Positions 23,447-31,809 of a DNA stretch of 64,000 nt are shown piece by piece. Origin of the DNA: Halorientalis sp. LT38. Its GTDB lineage: Archaea; Halobacteriota; Halobacteria; Halobacteriales; Haloarculaceae. The DNA lies in the NCBI RefSeq assembly GCF_037031225.1, contig NZ_JAYEZN010000001.1:558001-622000 (forward strand), read 5' to 3'. Numbering within the stretch: position 1 is the stretch's first letter; each line of letters begins with the position of its first letter. Both the position numbers and the translations under genes were made by a program. The notes below the pieces were generated by a model that was not told the origin of the DNA, did no database searches, and worked only from the letters and a program-made list of their open reading frames with translations.

Positions 23447-24390
23447 TGGACGACGACCGGGCGCAGGTCCTTCTGGTCGCCGGGTTCGTCCTCGCGGCGT
23501 CGTTCGTCGCACTGACGCTGGTGTTGAACGCGGTCATCTACACCGAGAACCTGGCGACCCGGGGGCAGGACGCCCGCGGCGGTGACGCGATCAGTTTCCG
23601 GAACGACGTCCTCGAGGGCGCCGAACCGCTGGTCGAGGCGGCGAACCGCAACGGCACGACCCGGTCGAAGATCCGCACGGACCTCACCCGCAGCGTCGAG
23701 TCGCTGACTCGCCGGAGCTCCTTACACCAGGTGTTGCAGGGGACGGGCGTCAACGGGACGCTCGTCGCCGTCGACTGGGGCACGCGAATCACACAGAACG
23801 ACACGACGGGCGACTTCACCAACTCGACGGCACGGACCACCGGCCCCGTCTCCGGTGACTGGACGATGGCCACCGGCGTCGAGGAGACGCGATCGGCGCG
23901 GCTGAACGTGACCGACTCGTCGACGCTGGCCTACGAGGGCGGCAGCCCCCTCACGCTCCGGGTCAGTGACGGCTCGACCTGGCGACTGCGGCTGTTCAAG
24001 AACGACAGTGCCGGGACCGACACGGCGATCGAGGTCGACCCGCCTTCGGGCCCCACCCAGATCTGTTCCGGCGGTTCGGATCCGACCCTCGGGCTGACGG
24101 CGGGCACCTTCGACGGCGACCGGTGCTCGGCGCTGAAGTTCGGCGAGGGTGTCTCGCCGGCGTACACCCTCTCGGTCCGGAACGGCCAGGAGTTCGAGGG
24201 GACCTATTCGTTCGTCGTGAACGAAACGATAGACGGGACGGACCTCGAATACGACAACTACGCGGACGCGCCGGGGACGCCCTTCCTGACGCCGGCGGTG
24301 TACGCGGGGACGATCCACGTCGAGTATCAGACCTCGGCGCTCGCCTACGAGACCGACGGTCGGGTGCAACCGGGTGAGAGCGATGACTGA
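23434..24390 (+). CDS. Exported protein with N-terminal anchor, third of the pilin-like set
   Basis: The product has 318 residues. After DDDRAQV there is a single N-terminal helix (LLVAGFVLAASFVALTLVL), then a large ectodomain with many N-x-S/T sequons and a Cys in QICSGG and DRCSALKF. It overlaps its predecessor by 13 bases and its successor by 8. The anchored, glycosylated topology fits a surface-filament or secretion accessory protein. Confidence 0.7.
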   Translation: MADLMDDDRAQVLLVAGFVLAASFVALTLVLNAVIYTENLATRGQDARGGDAISFRNDVLEGAEPLVEAANRNGTTRSKIRTDLTRSVESLTRRSSLHQVLQGTGVNGTLVAVDWGTRITQNDTTGDFTNSTARTTGPVSGDWTMATGVEETRSARLNVTDSSTLAYEGGSPLTLRVSDGSTWRLRLFKNDSAGTDTAIEVDPPSGPTQICSGGSDPTLGLTAGTFDGDRCSALKFGEGVSPAYTLSVRNGQEFEGTYSFVVNETIDGTDLEYDNYADAPGTPFLTPAVYAGTIHVEYQTSALAYETDGRVQPGESDD

Positions 24391-24829
24391 GACACGCGGC
24401 GTCGCGACGACGCTCAACTACGTGCTCGGCCTGGCGATCGCGCTCGTGTTGATCACGGGGCTCCTCATCGCGGGCGGGACGTTCGTCGAGACCCAGCGCG
24501 ACGAGAGCATCCGCACGGAACTCGCGGTGGTCGGCGAGCAGGTCAGCAGCGACGTCCAGACGGCCGACCGGCTGGCCCAGACCACGACGGACAACGAGAC
24601 GGTCAGGGTCGGTCGCGAACTCCCGCCGCGAGTGGCCGGGAACACCTATCAGGTCAGGATCGAAGGCGGCTCGGATCCCCGCATCGTCGTCCGGACGATC
24701 GATCCGAAGATCAACGTCACGGTGCCGGTACGGACGACCGTCCCCGTGGCGCGGTCGACCGCCTCGGGCGGGAGCGTCGTCGTCAACTACACCGCCGCCG
24801 GTGAACTGAAACTGGAGGGGAGCCGCTGA
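24383..24829 (+). CDS. Exported pilin-like protein, fourth of the set
   Basis: The product has 148 residues. RGVATTLNYVLGLAIALVLI is a type IV pilin-like N-terminus, and the ectodomain is beta-rich. The ATG at 24383 overlaps the previous gene; the GTG nine bases upstream is less likely. It overlaps the next gene by one base. Function inferred only from the set. Confidence 0.7.
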   Translation: MTETRGVATTLNYVLGLAIALVLITGLLIAGGTFVETQRDESIRTELAVVGEQVSSDVQTADRLAQTTTDNETVRVGRELPPRVAGNTYQVRIEGGSDPRIVVRTIDPKINVTVPVRTTVPVARSTASGGSVVVNYTAAGELKLEGSR

Positions 24830-25581
24830 TGGACGACGAGCGTGCCGTGAGCGACGTCCTGGGGTTCGTGATCGTGTTCTCGCTGGTCGCGACGACGGTC
24901 GCCATCGTCTCCGTGACCGGGCTCGGGATCCTCCAGGACGCGCGCGACGACGAGCAGGTGAACAACGCCGAACGAGCGTTCGACGTCCTCGCGGACAACA
25001 TGGCCGACATCCACCAGGAGGGAGCCCCGAGTCGCTCCACGGAGATCAAACTCGACGGCGCGCGCCTGGAGGTGCGCGAGCCCGTCGAGATCAACGTCAC
25101 GGGCGTCGATCCCGGCGGGGACAACCCCAACGTCTCCTACTACTCCGAACCGATCATGTACGCGGGCAACAGCGGGACGTCGATCGTCTACGAGGGCGGC
25201 GCGGTCTTCCGCGACTCGCCCGACGGGGGCGTCGTGGTCGAGGACCCGCCGTTCCGGTTCGACGACGGACGGATCGTCGTCCCGATCATCCAGACCCAGA
25301 ACAAGGGGAACGCGACGAGTGTCAGCGGCGGGACGGTGCGTATCCGGGGCGAGGGCGCGGTCCGGTCGCCCATCCGGGACTTCCTCCAGCGCCAGACCGA
25401 CTACGACGCGGTGATCATCAACGTCACGTCGCCGCGATACGACCTCTGGCAGCGCTACCTCGAACGGGACGCCGACGCCGACTGCGAAGTGACCCGGCCG
25501 GAGACCGTCGAGTGTTCGATCGACGATCCCACGCAACTGTCGGTGACCCGGTCGCTCATCAACTACGAGTTCGAGACGTAG
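24829..25581 (+). CDS. Exported pilin-like protein, fifth of the set (DDERAVSDVLG type)
   Basis: The product has 250 residues. DDERAVSDVLGFVIVFSLV is the archaeal pilin/DUF-type signal with hydrophobic helix. The ectodomain has the INV-G repeats seen also in 25615-27192, and a motif around IQTQNKGNATSVSGG. It is the last rightward gene of the set. The convergent gene at 25615 is a longer paralogue. Confidence 0.72.
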   Translation: MDDERAVSDVLGFVIVFSLVATTVAIVSVTGLGILQDARDDEQVNNAERAFDVLADNMADIHQEGAPSRSTEIKLDGARLEVREPVEINVTGVDPGGDNPNVSYYSEPIMYAGNSGTSIVYEGGAVFRDSPDGGVVVEDPPFRFDDGRIVVPIIQTQNKGNATSVSGGTVRIRGEGAVRSPIRDFLQRQTDYDAVIINVTSPRYDLWQRYLERDADADCEVTRPETVECSIDDPTQLSVTRSLINYEFET

Positions 25582-25614
25582 CGAGGGGAGAACGGGGAGC
25601 GCGGAGAGAGTTTC

Positions 25615-27192
25615 TCAGTCGAAGTCCACGTCGATCTCGTTTTCGGTGACGTGGAGGTAGGTGATGAACTGGGCGCCGCTCCGGGTCCGGTAGGTGAGCG
25701 TCCCCTCGGAGACGTCCTGCTGGATGGCGCGGCTGTTGCCGGGCCCCATCTGGGACGTGAAGTCGACGTCGGGGCCCATCAGCGACGTGTAGTGGTTGAC
25801 GATGTCGTCCAGCGACCGACCCGTCGAGGTGTCGCCGGGCGAGTACGTCCCGGTCGGTTCCCAGGAGACGTTCGCCGCGTGCTGGTCGAGGACGGCGTCG
25901 CCGTGGGTGTAGTCGCACTTGATGTGCTCGCCGAAGCGCCACTTGTTGCCGCCGCCCGGCCCGCCGCCGCAGTTGATGCCGGGGGCGTTCTGCACGTAGT
26001 TCATCCCGTCGTACGAGGTGAGCAGGTTGAGGGACAGTTTCGGCCCGTCGCTGGTGCAGGTCCACTCGATGTCGCTCGAGGGATGGGCGGTCGGGTCGAT
26101 CTCCTGCTCCCAGTACTCGTACTCCCCGGAGCCGTCGCCCTCGTAGTAGTACAGGGCGACGTACACGGGCGAGGTGGGGGTCGAGGGACAGGCGTTGTGG
26201 TAGTTACTGCCCGTCGGGACGACGTGTAACTCGTACTCCCGGTTGTTCTGCTCGTCGTACAGCGAGAAGTGGTCGTTGTTGCCGTTGGTGTAGACGATGT
26301 TCAGGTCGAAATCCGTGAGCGGGTGTCCCTCGTCGATGCCGCCCGCGGGGACGCTCTCGCCCTCTTCGGGGATCGTGAACTGCCCCGGCGGCCCGCCGAG
26401 GCTCTTCAGCTGGAGCCGGACGGTCTCGTTCGACTCCCAGACGGTGACCTCGCCGGTCGTCCGCTCGCGGAAGTAGGTCGCCCAGCCCTCGAAGTAGTCG
26501 CTGCGGACGGTGACGTTGACCGTCCCGTTCCGCACGGGGTTCGTGTAGTCTCGCTCGGTGTCGTTGTACGGCGCGCCCACCTCGTCGACCCTATCGTCGG
26601 GCGCGGTCCGGTTCGGGAAGATCAGCTTCGCCTGCGTCCGTGGCCGGACGGTGACCTGGGTGCTTCCGGCGGCGTTCCCGCCGCCGAGCGTCCGGACGAT
26701 CGGCAGCGTCAGCGTCGCGCCGCGGTAGTGAAACTCCGGCGGGGAGATCATCTGCGCGTCCCCGTCGCGGCCGCGCTGCCAGACGCCGCCGCCCTGGTAG
26801 GCCAGCGACTGGTCGCCGTTCTCGTAGACCAGTTGGCCCATCGACTCGTTGTAGACCACCTCCCGCTGGAGGCCGGCGTTGGCCGTGTAGTTGTTGTGGA
26901 CGATCCGCATCCACCCCGAGTCCTCGTCGACGGCGAAGGTGCCGCTGTCCTGGCCGAAGGAGATGCTCTGGCCGTCCGAATCGCCGAGCGCGACCATCGC
27001 CGCGCGCGAGTCGAACAGCGTCATCGAGTGTTCGGCGCGCTGGAGTTCCGAATGGGTCTGCGTACTGGAGAGCCCGCCGGCCCCGATGAGGACGACGATC
27101 GCCATCCCGGCCATGACGACGGCGAACACGAGCACGTAGCCGATCGGTCCCGATTGCGCGCGCTCGCCCGAACCACCCGTCCCTGCGTCCAT
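25615..27192 (-). CDS. Large exported pilin-like protein, paralogue of 24829-25581
   Basis: The product has 525 residues. The N-terminal SGPIGYVLVFAVVMAGMAIV helix follows a short charged leader. The segment MVALGDSDGQSISFG and VRTLGGGNAAGSTQVTVRP parallel the smaller paralogue; the C-terminal half adds a Cys-containing Gly-rich domain (INCGGGPGGGNKW). Start at ATG 27192 gives the pilin-type signal; the open frame further upstream runs into the rps15 leader region. It faces the five rightward genes. Confidence 0.72.
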   Translation of the reverse strand: MDAGTGGSGERAQSGPIGYVLVFAVVMAGMAIVVLIGAGGLSSTQTHSELQRAEHSMTLFDSRAAMVALGDSDGQSISFGQDSGTFAVDEDSGWMRIVHNNYTANAGLQREVVYNESMGQLVYENGDQSLAYQGGGVWQRGRDGDAQMISPPEFHYRGATLTLPIVRTLGGGNAAGSTQVTVRPRTQAKLIFPNRTAPDDRVDEVGAPYNDTERDYTNPVRNGTVNVTVRSDYFEGWATYFRERTTGEVTVWESNETVRLQLKSLGGPPGQFTIPEEGESVPAGGIDEGHPLTDFDLNIVYTNGNNDHFSLYDEQNNREYELHVVPTGSNYHNACPSTPTSPVYVALYYYEGDGSGEYEYWEQEIDPTAHPSSDIEWTCTSDGPKLSLNLLTSYDGMNYVQNAPGINCGGGPGGGNKWRFGEHIKCDYTHGDAVLDQHAANVSWEPTGTYSPGDTSTGRSLDDIVNHYTSLMGPDVDFTSQMGPGNSRAIQQDVSEGTLTYRTRSGAQFITYLHVTENEIDVDFD

Positions 27193-27515
27193 GTTCTCGG
27201 GGGTTTCGGACCGAGTAGCAAAAGCACTCCGGCCGTCGTATCGAAATTTGATAACTGGAGCGTCGAGTAGGGGGGTCGGTCCGCGGGTATCGGCCGCGAC
27301 GGGCGGTCGCGAGTAGAAACCGTAAAGTGTGCGAACGGGAACTGTCCGGTGGGAACAGCACGACCGCAAATCCGACTCCGCCGCAGATATTCACTTGCGC
27401 GGCTTGGGATTGCGGTAGTGTTTCGGCGACCCGTCGGCCGGCAGGGCTGGCTCCACAGGCCAGCCCCGCCCCCGACACGCCGGACAGCGGTCGTAGCGGT
27501 TCCAACCAGCTACCA
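27193..27515. other. Divergent intergenic region upstream of rps15
   Basis: No gene is supported. It must hold promoters for the leftward pilin-like gene (TTATCAAATTTCG on the minus strand) and for the ribosomal operon. A 7-bp stem-loop, GGGCTGG (27444-27450) with CCAGCCC (27460-27466), lies 50 bases before the S15 start, within the likely leader; it could be a translational control element. Confidence 0.4.
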
Positions 27516-27980
27516 ATGGCACGAATGCACACACGCCGCCGTGGCTCGTCCGACTCGGACAAGCCGGTGGCAGACGAACCGCCGGAGTGGAGCGACGTCG
27601 ACGCGGACGCCGTCGAAGAACGCGTCGTCGAACTGGCAGAACAGGGGCACAGTCCCAGCGAGATCGGGCTGAAGCTCCGTGACGAGGGCGTCCAGGGGAC
27701 GCCGGTCCCCGACGTCAGCCTCGTGACGGACAAGAAGGTCACCGAGATCCTCGACGAGAACGACGCCGCGCCCGACCTGCCCGAGGACCTGCGCAACCTG
27801 ATGGAGCGGGCCGTCGGCCTGCGCGAGCACATGGAGGAAAACCCCAACGACCATCAGAACAAGCGCGCGCTCCAGAACACCGAATCGAAGATCCGCCGCC
27901 TGGTCGATTACTACCGCGGCGACGAACTCGACGCGACCTTCACGTACTCCTACGACGAAGCAGCGGAACTCCTCGAGTAG
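27516..27980 (+). CDS. rps15: 30S ribosomal protein S15 (uS15)
   Basis: The product has 154 residues and the archaeal S15 layout: basic start MARMHTRRRGSSDSDKP, helical N-terminal extension, then the rRNA-binding helices with LREHMEENPNDHQNKRALQ and IRRLVDYYRGDEL. It binds 16S rRNA early in 30S assembly. The ATG at 27516 gives the canonical N-terminus. It is the first gene of a four-gene operon, with the RecJ-like gene starting directly after its stop. Confidence 0.95.
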   Translation: MARMHTRRRGSSDSDKPVADEPPEWSDVDADAVEERVVELAEQGHSPSEIGLKLRDEGVQGTPVPDVSLVTDKKVTEILDENDAAPDLPEDLRNLMERAVGLREHMEENPNDHQNKRALQNTESKIRRLVDYYRGDELDATFTYSYDEAAELLE

Positions 27981-29123
27981 ATGTCCACCGCCGACCGTCC
28001 CAGGGAGAAAGCCTCCGCGGCCAGCGACGTCGCCGCCGTCTGCCGCGACGCCGGGTTCGTCCGGCTCGTCGCCGCAGCCGACGGTGATTCGCTCGCGGCC
28101 ACGGGCGTCCTCGCCCGGGCGCTCGCGGCGACCGACCGGCCGTTCCAGGCCAGCGTCGTCGCCCCGACCGCCGATCCCGAGCGGGCCACCGAGGCCGACG
28201 CGACGATCACGCTCGGCCGTGCCGATGCGGCCGCCGACGCGTCGATCCCGAGCGCTCCGGACCCAGTCAGCGAGGTGGCCTTCCGGGCCGCCGAGGAACT
28301 CGGCCACGCCGACGCCGTGCTCGCGCTCGCCGGGGCGTCCGTCGCCCCGACGACGCCGAGCGCCACGCTTCGCGAAGCGGCGGGCGTCGAGCGCCGACCG
28401 GGCGTCGCGACGCCGACGTCGAACCTGTCGGAAGGGCTTGCATTCGGCACGCGGCTGCACGCGCCGTTCTCGGGCGATCCCGAGACCGTGCGGGCCGCAC
28501 TGGCCGACTGCAACCTCATGCTGGCGGCCGAGGACGCCGACGCGATGGACGACGACGACCGGCGCCGACTGGCGTCGATGGTCGCGCTCCGCACCGTCGG
28601 CGACGCGGACGCCACCGAGCGCGCAGCCGAGTCCGTCGAGGACGCGTTGCGACCCCACGCCGGCGGCCCCTTCGGCACGGTCGAAGGGTACGGCGACGTG
28701 CTCGACGCGGCCGCCCGGGAGGCGCCCGGCACCGGCGTCGCGCTGGCGCTGGGTCACGACTCCCGCGACGCGGCGCTCTCGGCCTGGCAGACCCACGGCG
28801 AACGCGCTCACGAGGCGATCACGTCTGCGACGACCGGCCGGTACGACGGCCTGTTCGTGGCACGCGGGGAGTCACAGGGCGACGTCCCGGTCGGGACGGT
28901 CGCGCGCCTGCTCCGGGACTTCCGGTCGCCGGAGCCGGTCGCGCTGTTCGTCACGGACGGGCTCGCGGCCGCGGCGGCCGTCGAGGACCGCGACCTCGCC
29001 GCGTCGATGGAAGCGGCGGTCGCCTCGACCGGTGGCCGCGCGGCCGGAACGGGCCGGCGCGCGCAGGCGTCGTTCGAGACGGACACCGCAGCGTTCATCG
29101 AAGCGTTCAGAGGTGCGCTATGA
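27981..29123 (+). CDS. RecJ-like DHH-superfamily protein without the DHH signature
   Basis: The product has 380 residues. The N-terminal Rossmann-like part keeps AAADGDSLAATGVLARAL in place of the usual DHxDADG, and no DHH triplet follows. A C-terminal DHHA1-type region includes GRYDGLFVARGESQG and GGRAAGTGRRAQASF. Archaeal relatives in this position belong to the GINS-associated nuclease/Cdc45 group, where loss of catalytic residues is known. So a structural role at the replication fork is possible (inference). It overlaps pcc1 by 4 bases. Confidence 0.75.
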   Translation: MSTADRPREKASAASDVAAVCRDAGFVRLVAAADGDSLAATGVLARALAATDRPFQASVVAPTADPERATEADATITLGRADAAADASIPSAPDPVSEVAFRAAEELGHADAVLALAGASVAPTTPSATLREAAGVERRPGVATPTSNLSEGLAFGTRLHAPFSGDPETVRAALADCNLMLAAEDADAMDDDDRRRLASMVALRTVGDADATERAAESVEDALRPHAGGPFGTVEGYGDVLDAAAREAPGTGVALALGHDSRDAALSAWQTHGERAHEAITSATTGRYDGLFVARGESQGDVPVGTVARLLRDFRSPEPVALFVTDGLAAAAAVEDRDLAASMEAAVASTGGRAAGTGRRAQASFETDTAAFIEAFRGAL

Positions 29124-29341
29124 GAGCCGTTATCGAGACGACCCACGGCGATCCCGAGCGGGCCGCGCAGGTCGCGGCCGCGCTCGTCCCGGACAACACC
29201 GAGGAGATGGCGACGACGGTTGACGGACGGACGGTACGGACGGAGATCGACCGCGAGTCGACGGGCGGCCTGCACGCCACCGTCGACGACTACGTGGTCA
29301 ACTGCGCAGTTGCGGACAGACTAACCAAGACACAATCATGA
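29120..29341 (+). CDS. pcc1: KEOPS complex subunit Pcc1
   Basis: The product has 73 residues, the normal Pcc1 size. RAVIETTHGDPERAAQVAAAL and the strand-helix end TVDDYVVNCAVADRL are typical (only TVDDYVVNC quoted as key). Pcc1 dimerises the KEOPS complex, which makes t6A37 in tRNAs. It lies between the RecJ-like gene and rps3ae with 4-base overlaps on both sides, the usual haloarchaeal arrangement. Confidence 0.9.
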   Translation: MRAVIETTHGDPERAAQVAAALVPDNTEEMATTVDGRTVRTEIDRESTGGLHATVDDYVVNCAVADRLTKTQS

Positions 29342-29988
29342 GTGAACGATCGGTCTCACGACAGAAGCAGGGCAAGCAGTGGTACACCGTGTTCTCGCCC
29401 GAGCAGTTCGAGCGCGAGGAACTCGGTGAGACGCCCGCAGTGGAATCGGACCAGGTCCTCGGACGGACCATCGAAACGACGCTGGGCGACCTGAAAAGCG
29501 ACGCCAGCGAGAACAACAAGAAACTCACCTTCCAGGTCGACGAGGTGGCCGGCGACTCGGCCTACACCGAGTTCGACACCTTCGAGCTGACCCGGGACTA
29601 CAAGCGCAGCCTCGTCCGCCGTGGCTCCTCGAAGATCGAGGCCTTCGTCACGGTGCTGACGACTGACGACTACCGGCTGCAGATCCAGCCCGTCGCCTAC
29701 ACGACGAAGTCCGCGGACCACAGCCAGGAGAAGGCCATCCGCCGAAAGATGATCGACCTCGTCGAGGACGCCGCGAGCGACCGCACCTACACCGACCTGG
29801 TCGACAGCGTCGTCGAGGGCCGGCTCTCCTCGGCCATCTACAACGAGGCGAAGCTGATCTACCCGGTGCGCCGGGTCGAGATCCAGAAGGCGACCCTCGA
29901 GGCCCGACCCGCCGAGGTCGCCGCCGAAGAGGAGACCAGCGTCGACGTCGACGAGGAGGACGTCGACGTCGAGGAAAGCGACGACTGA
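29338..29988 (+). CDS. rps3ae: 30S ribosomal protein S3Ae (eS1)
   Basis: The product has 216 residues with SVSRQKQGKQWYTVFSP at the start, LGRTIETTLGDL, and KIEAFVTVLTTDDYRLQIQP (key part VLTTDDYRL). It ends with a long acidic tail, normal in haloarchaea. It is part of the small-subunit platform near the mRNA exit. Last gene of the S15 operon. Confidence 0.95.
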   Translation: MSERSVSRQKQGKQWYTVFSPEQFEREELGETPAVESDQVLGRTIETTLGDLKSDASENNKKLTFQVDEVAGDSAYTEFDTFELTRDYKRSLVRRGSSKIEAFVTVLTTDDYRLQIQPVAYTTKSADHSQEKAIRRKMIDLVEDAASDRTYTDLVDSVVEGRLSSAIYNEAKLIYPVRRVEIQKATLEARPAEVAAEEETSVDVDEEDVDVEESDD

Positions 29989-30068
29989 GCGACGACCATT
30001 TTCGATTTTTCACCGACCACGGAGCGGCGGCGCCAGAAAACTCGTCCGCGATCAGTAGCGCCGTCGGC

Positions 30069-30587
30069 TCACTCGGTCGTCGCGTCGGTCCCTGACTCGT
30101 CGGTGCCCGTGCTCGTCCCGGAGTCGGTCGCCGTGACGCGCCCGCCTTCCGGCGTCCGGGTCGCGTCCTCGGTCACCTCGATGGTGCCCACCATGCCCGT
30201 CTTCTCGTGGGGGATGCAGAAGTACTCGTACGTTCCGGGGACGGTGAAGGTGTGTTCGTAGGTCTCGCCGCTGCTGAAGCCGCCGCCGCTGTTCTCGAAC
30301 CAGCCGTCGCGCGCGGCCTGCGTGCTCTCGAACCCGCCGGAGGCGAAGAACTCGGCCTCGTCGGGGATCGCGCTCTCGTAGGCGGTGACGGTGTGGGTGC
30401 TCTTGCTCGTGTTCTTCCAGACGACGGTCGTGCCAGGTGCGACCGCGAACTCCACGGGGCGGAAGGCGGAGGTGGACATCCCGATGTCGTACTCGTCTTC
30501 TGAACTCTCGGCTCCGCCGGAACCGAGACAGCCGGCGAGGGCGGCGGTGCCGGCCCCGAGCGTCGCGAGGTAGGCCCGTCTGCGCAT
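30069..30587 (-). CDS. Halocyanin/plastocyanin-like blue copper lipoprotein
   Basis: The product has 172 residues. The N-terminus is Tat-like with a lipobox (MRRRAYLATLGAGTAALAGC, cut after the small residues). The cupredoxin domain has the first His in KSTHTV and the C-x-x-H-x4-M copper loop in YFCIPHEKTGM. A Thr/Ser/Asp tail follows. Halocyanins are membrane-attached mobile electron carriers facing outward. It is monocistronic. Confidence 0.88.
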   Translation of the reverse strand: MRRRAYLATLGAGTAALAGCLGSGGAESSEDEYDIGMSTSAFRPVEFAVAPGTTVVWKNTSKSTHTVTAYESAIPDEAEFFASGGFESTQAARDGWFENSGGGFSSGETYEHTFTVPGTYEYFCIPHEKTGMVGTIEVTEDATRTPEGGRVTATDSGTSTGTDESGTDATTE

Positions 30588-30700
30588 ATCCGAGTCTCGG
30601 GACCGGAGCGTGATATGTCGCGCGGTTCGAGACGAGCGCGGCGGGGAGGGCCGACGGCGCGAGTAGCGGCCTTTTTGCCCCCGCCATCCCAGGGGCGGGT

Positions 30701-30970
30701 ATGGAGAGAACGACGTTCGGATCCGGCCTGCTCGCGGTCGGCCTCGCGACGGTCGCGGTCGCCCTCTTCGAGTTCGGCACGAAGATCCCGCGGCTGACGG
30801 GTGTCGGCGTCGGCGCGGGCGCGGTCGTGGCGCTGCTCGGGCTGGCGAGCGTGCTCGGCTACGGGTTCGACCCCGAGGGAGAGAACCGGCTGGTCGGCGT
30901 CCTGGTCGTGTTCGGGTCGGTCGCGGCCTTCGGCCTGCTCGTCACCGGACTGATGCACGCGATCGAGTGA
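30701..30970 (+). CDS. Small three-helix membrane protein
   Basis: The product has 89 residues and three hydrophobic helices at about 8-25, 33-52 and 64-84. No family is recognised. It is 48 bp upstream of the archaetidylserine synthase gene on the same strand, so they may be co-transcribed. Confidence 0.65.
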   Translation: MERTTFGSGLLAVGLATVAVALFEFGTKIPRLTGVGVGAGAVVALLGLASVLGYGFDPEGENRLVGVLVVFGSVAAFGLLVTGLMHAIE

Positions 30971-31018
30971 GCGGTCGGTACCGAACGGACTAAGGCGGCG
31001 CTGCTCGGAAGCGGTGGT

Positions 31019-31774
31019 ATGCAGCCGCGGTTCGTCGGCCGGCTGGGACTCGCAGACCTCGTGACGGTGGCCAACGCAGGCCTGGGCTTCGGCGCGGCCG
31101 TGGCCGCCACCGTCGACCCCGCGCTGGGCGCGCGACTGATCCTGTTGGCGGCCGTCGCCGACGGACTCGACGGCGTCCTCGCCCGGGCAGTCGGCAGCAC
31201 GCCCGTCGGGGAGTTCATCGACTCGCTGGCCGACGTGGCCTCCTTCTGCGTCGCCCCCGCGGTCTTCGTCTTCGCCGTCGTCAGCGCCGAGTGGGGACTG
31301 ACCCTCACCGGCGCGGACCCGCCGGAACTGTTGGCCGCCGCCCTCGTCGTCCCAGCGCTGTTCGTCGGCTCGGGCGTCGTCCGCCTCGGGATGTACACGG
31401 CCTACGACATCGGGACCGAGGCGACCGAGGGCGTCCAGACGACGCTGGCGGCGACCATCCTCGCGGTGGTCTACCTCGCCGGCGTCCAGGGCGCGGCCCC
31501 CATGCTCGTCCTCACGGTCCTGTTCACCTACCTGATGGTCACGACGATCACCTACCCCGAGTTGCGCGCCTCGCACGCGCTGGGGATGGGCGTGGTCCAG
31601 GCGGGCGCGATCGTCGCGCCGACGGCCTACGGTCGCGTGTTTCCGCGGGCGTTGCTCGTGGGTGCAGTCCTCTACCTGATCGGCCCGTGGTTCTACCGGC
31701 GCTACCTGGTGGACGGGTCGGTCGAGGGGACCGATCCCGCGCCCGAGCAGGCGGACACCCTGGACACCGAATAG
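31019..31774 (+). CDS. pssA: Archaetidylserine synthase (CDP-alcohol phosphatidyltransferase)
   Basis: The product has 251 residues with the CDP-alcohol phosphotransferase signature D-G-x2-A-R-x8-G-x3-D-x3-D, seen as DGLDGVLARA and GEFIDSLADVAS. Six to eight membrane helices follow. It joins serine to the CDP-activated archaeal lipid. In haloarchaea this enzyme also supports ArtA-dependent C-terminal lipid anchoring of surface proteins. Confidence 0.88.
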   Translation: MQPRFVGRLGLADLVTVANAGLGFGAAVAATVDPALGARLILLAAVADGLDGVLARAVGSTPVGEFIDSLADVASFCVAPAVFVFAVVSAEWGLTLTGADPPELLAAALVVPALFVGSGVVRLGMYTAYDIGTEATEGVQTTLAATILAVVYLAGVQGAAPMLVLTVLFTYLMVTTITYPELRASHALGMGVVQAGAIVAPTAYGRVFPRALLVGAVLYLIGPWFYRRYLVDGSVEGTDPAPEQADTLDTE

Positions 31775-31809
31775 AAACGCCTTTTGTGCGGACAGTCCAC
31801 GCAGTCTGT

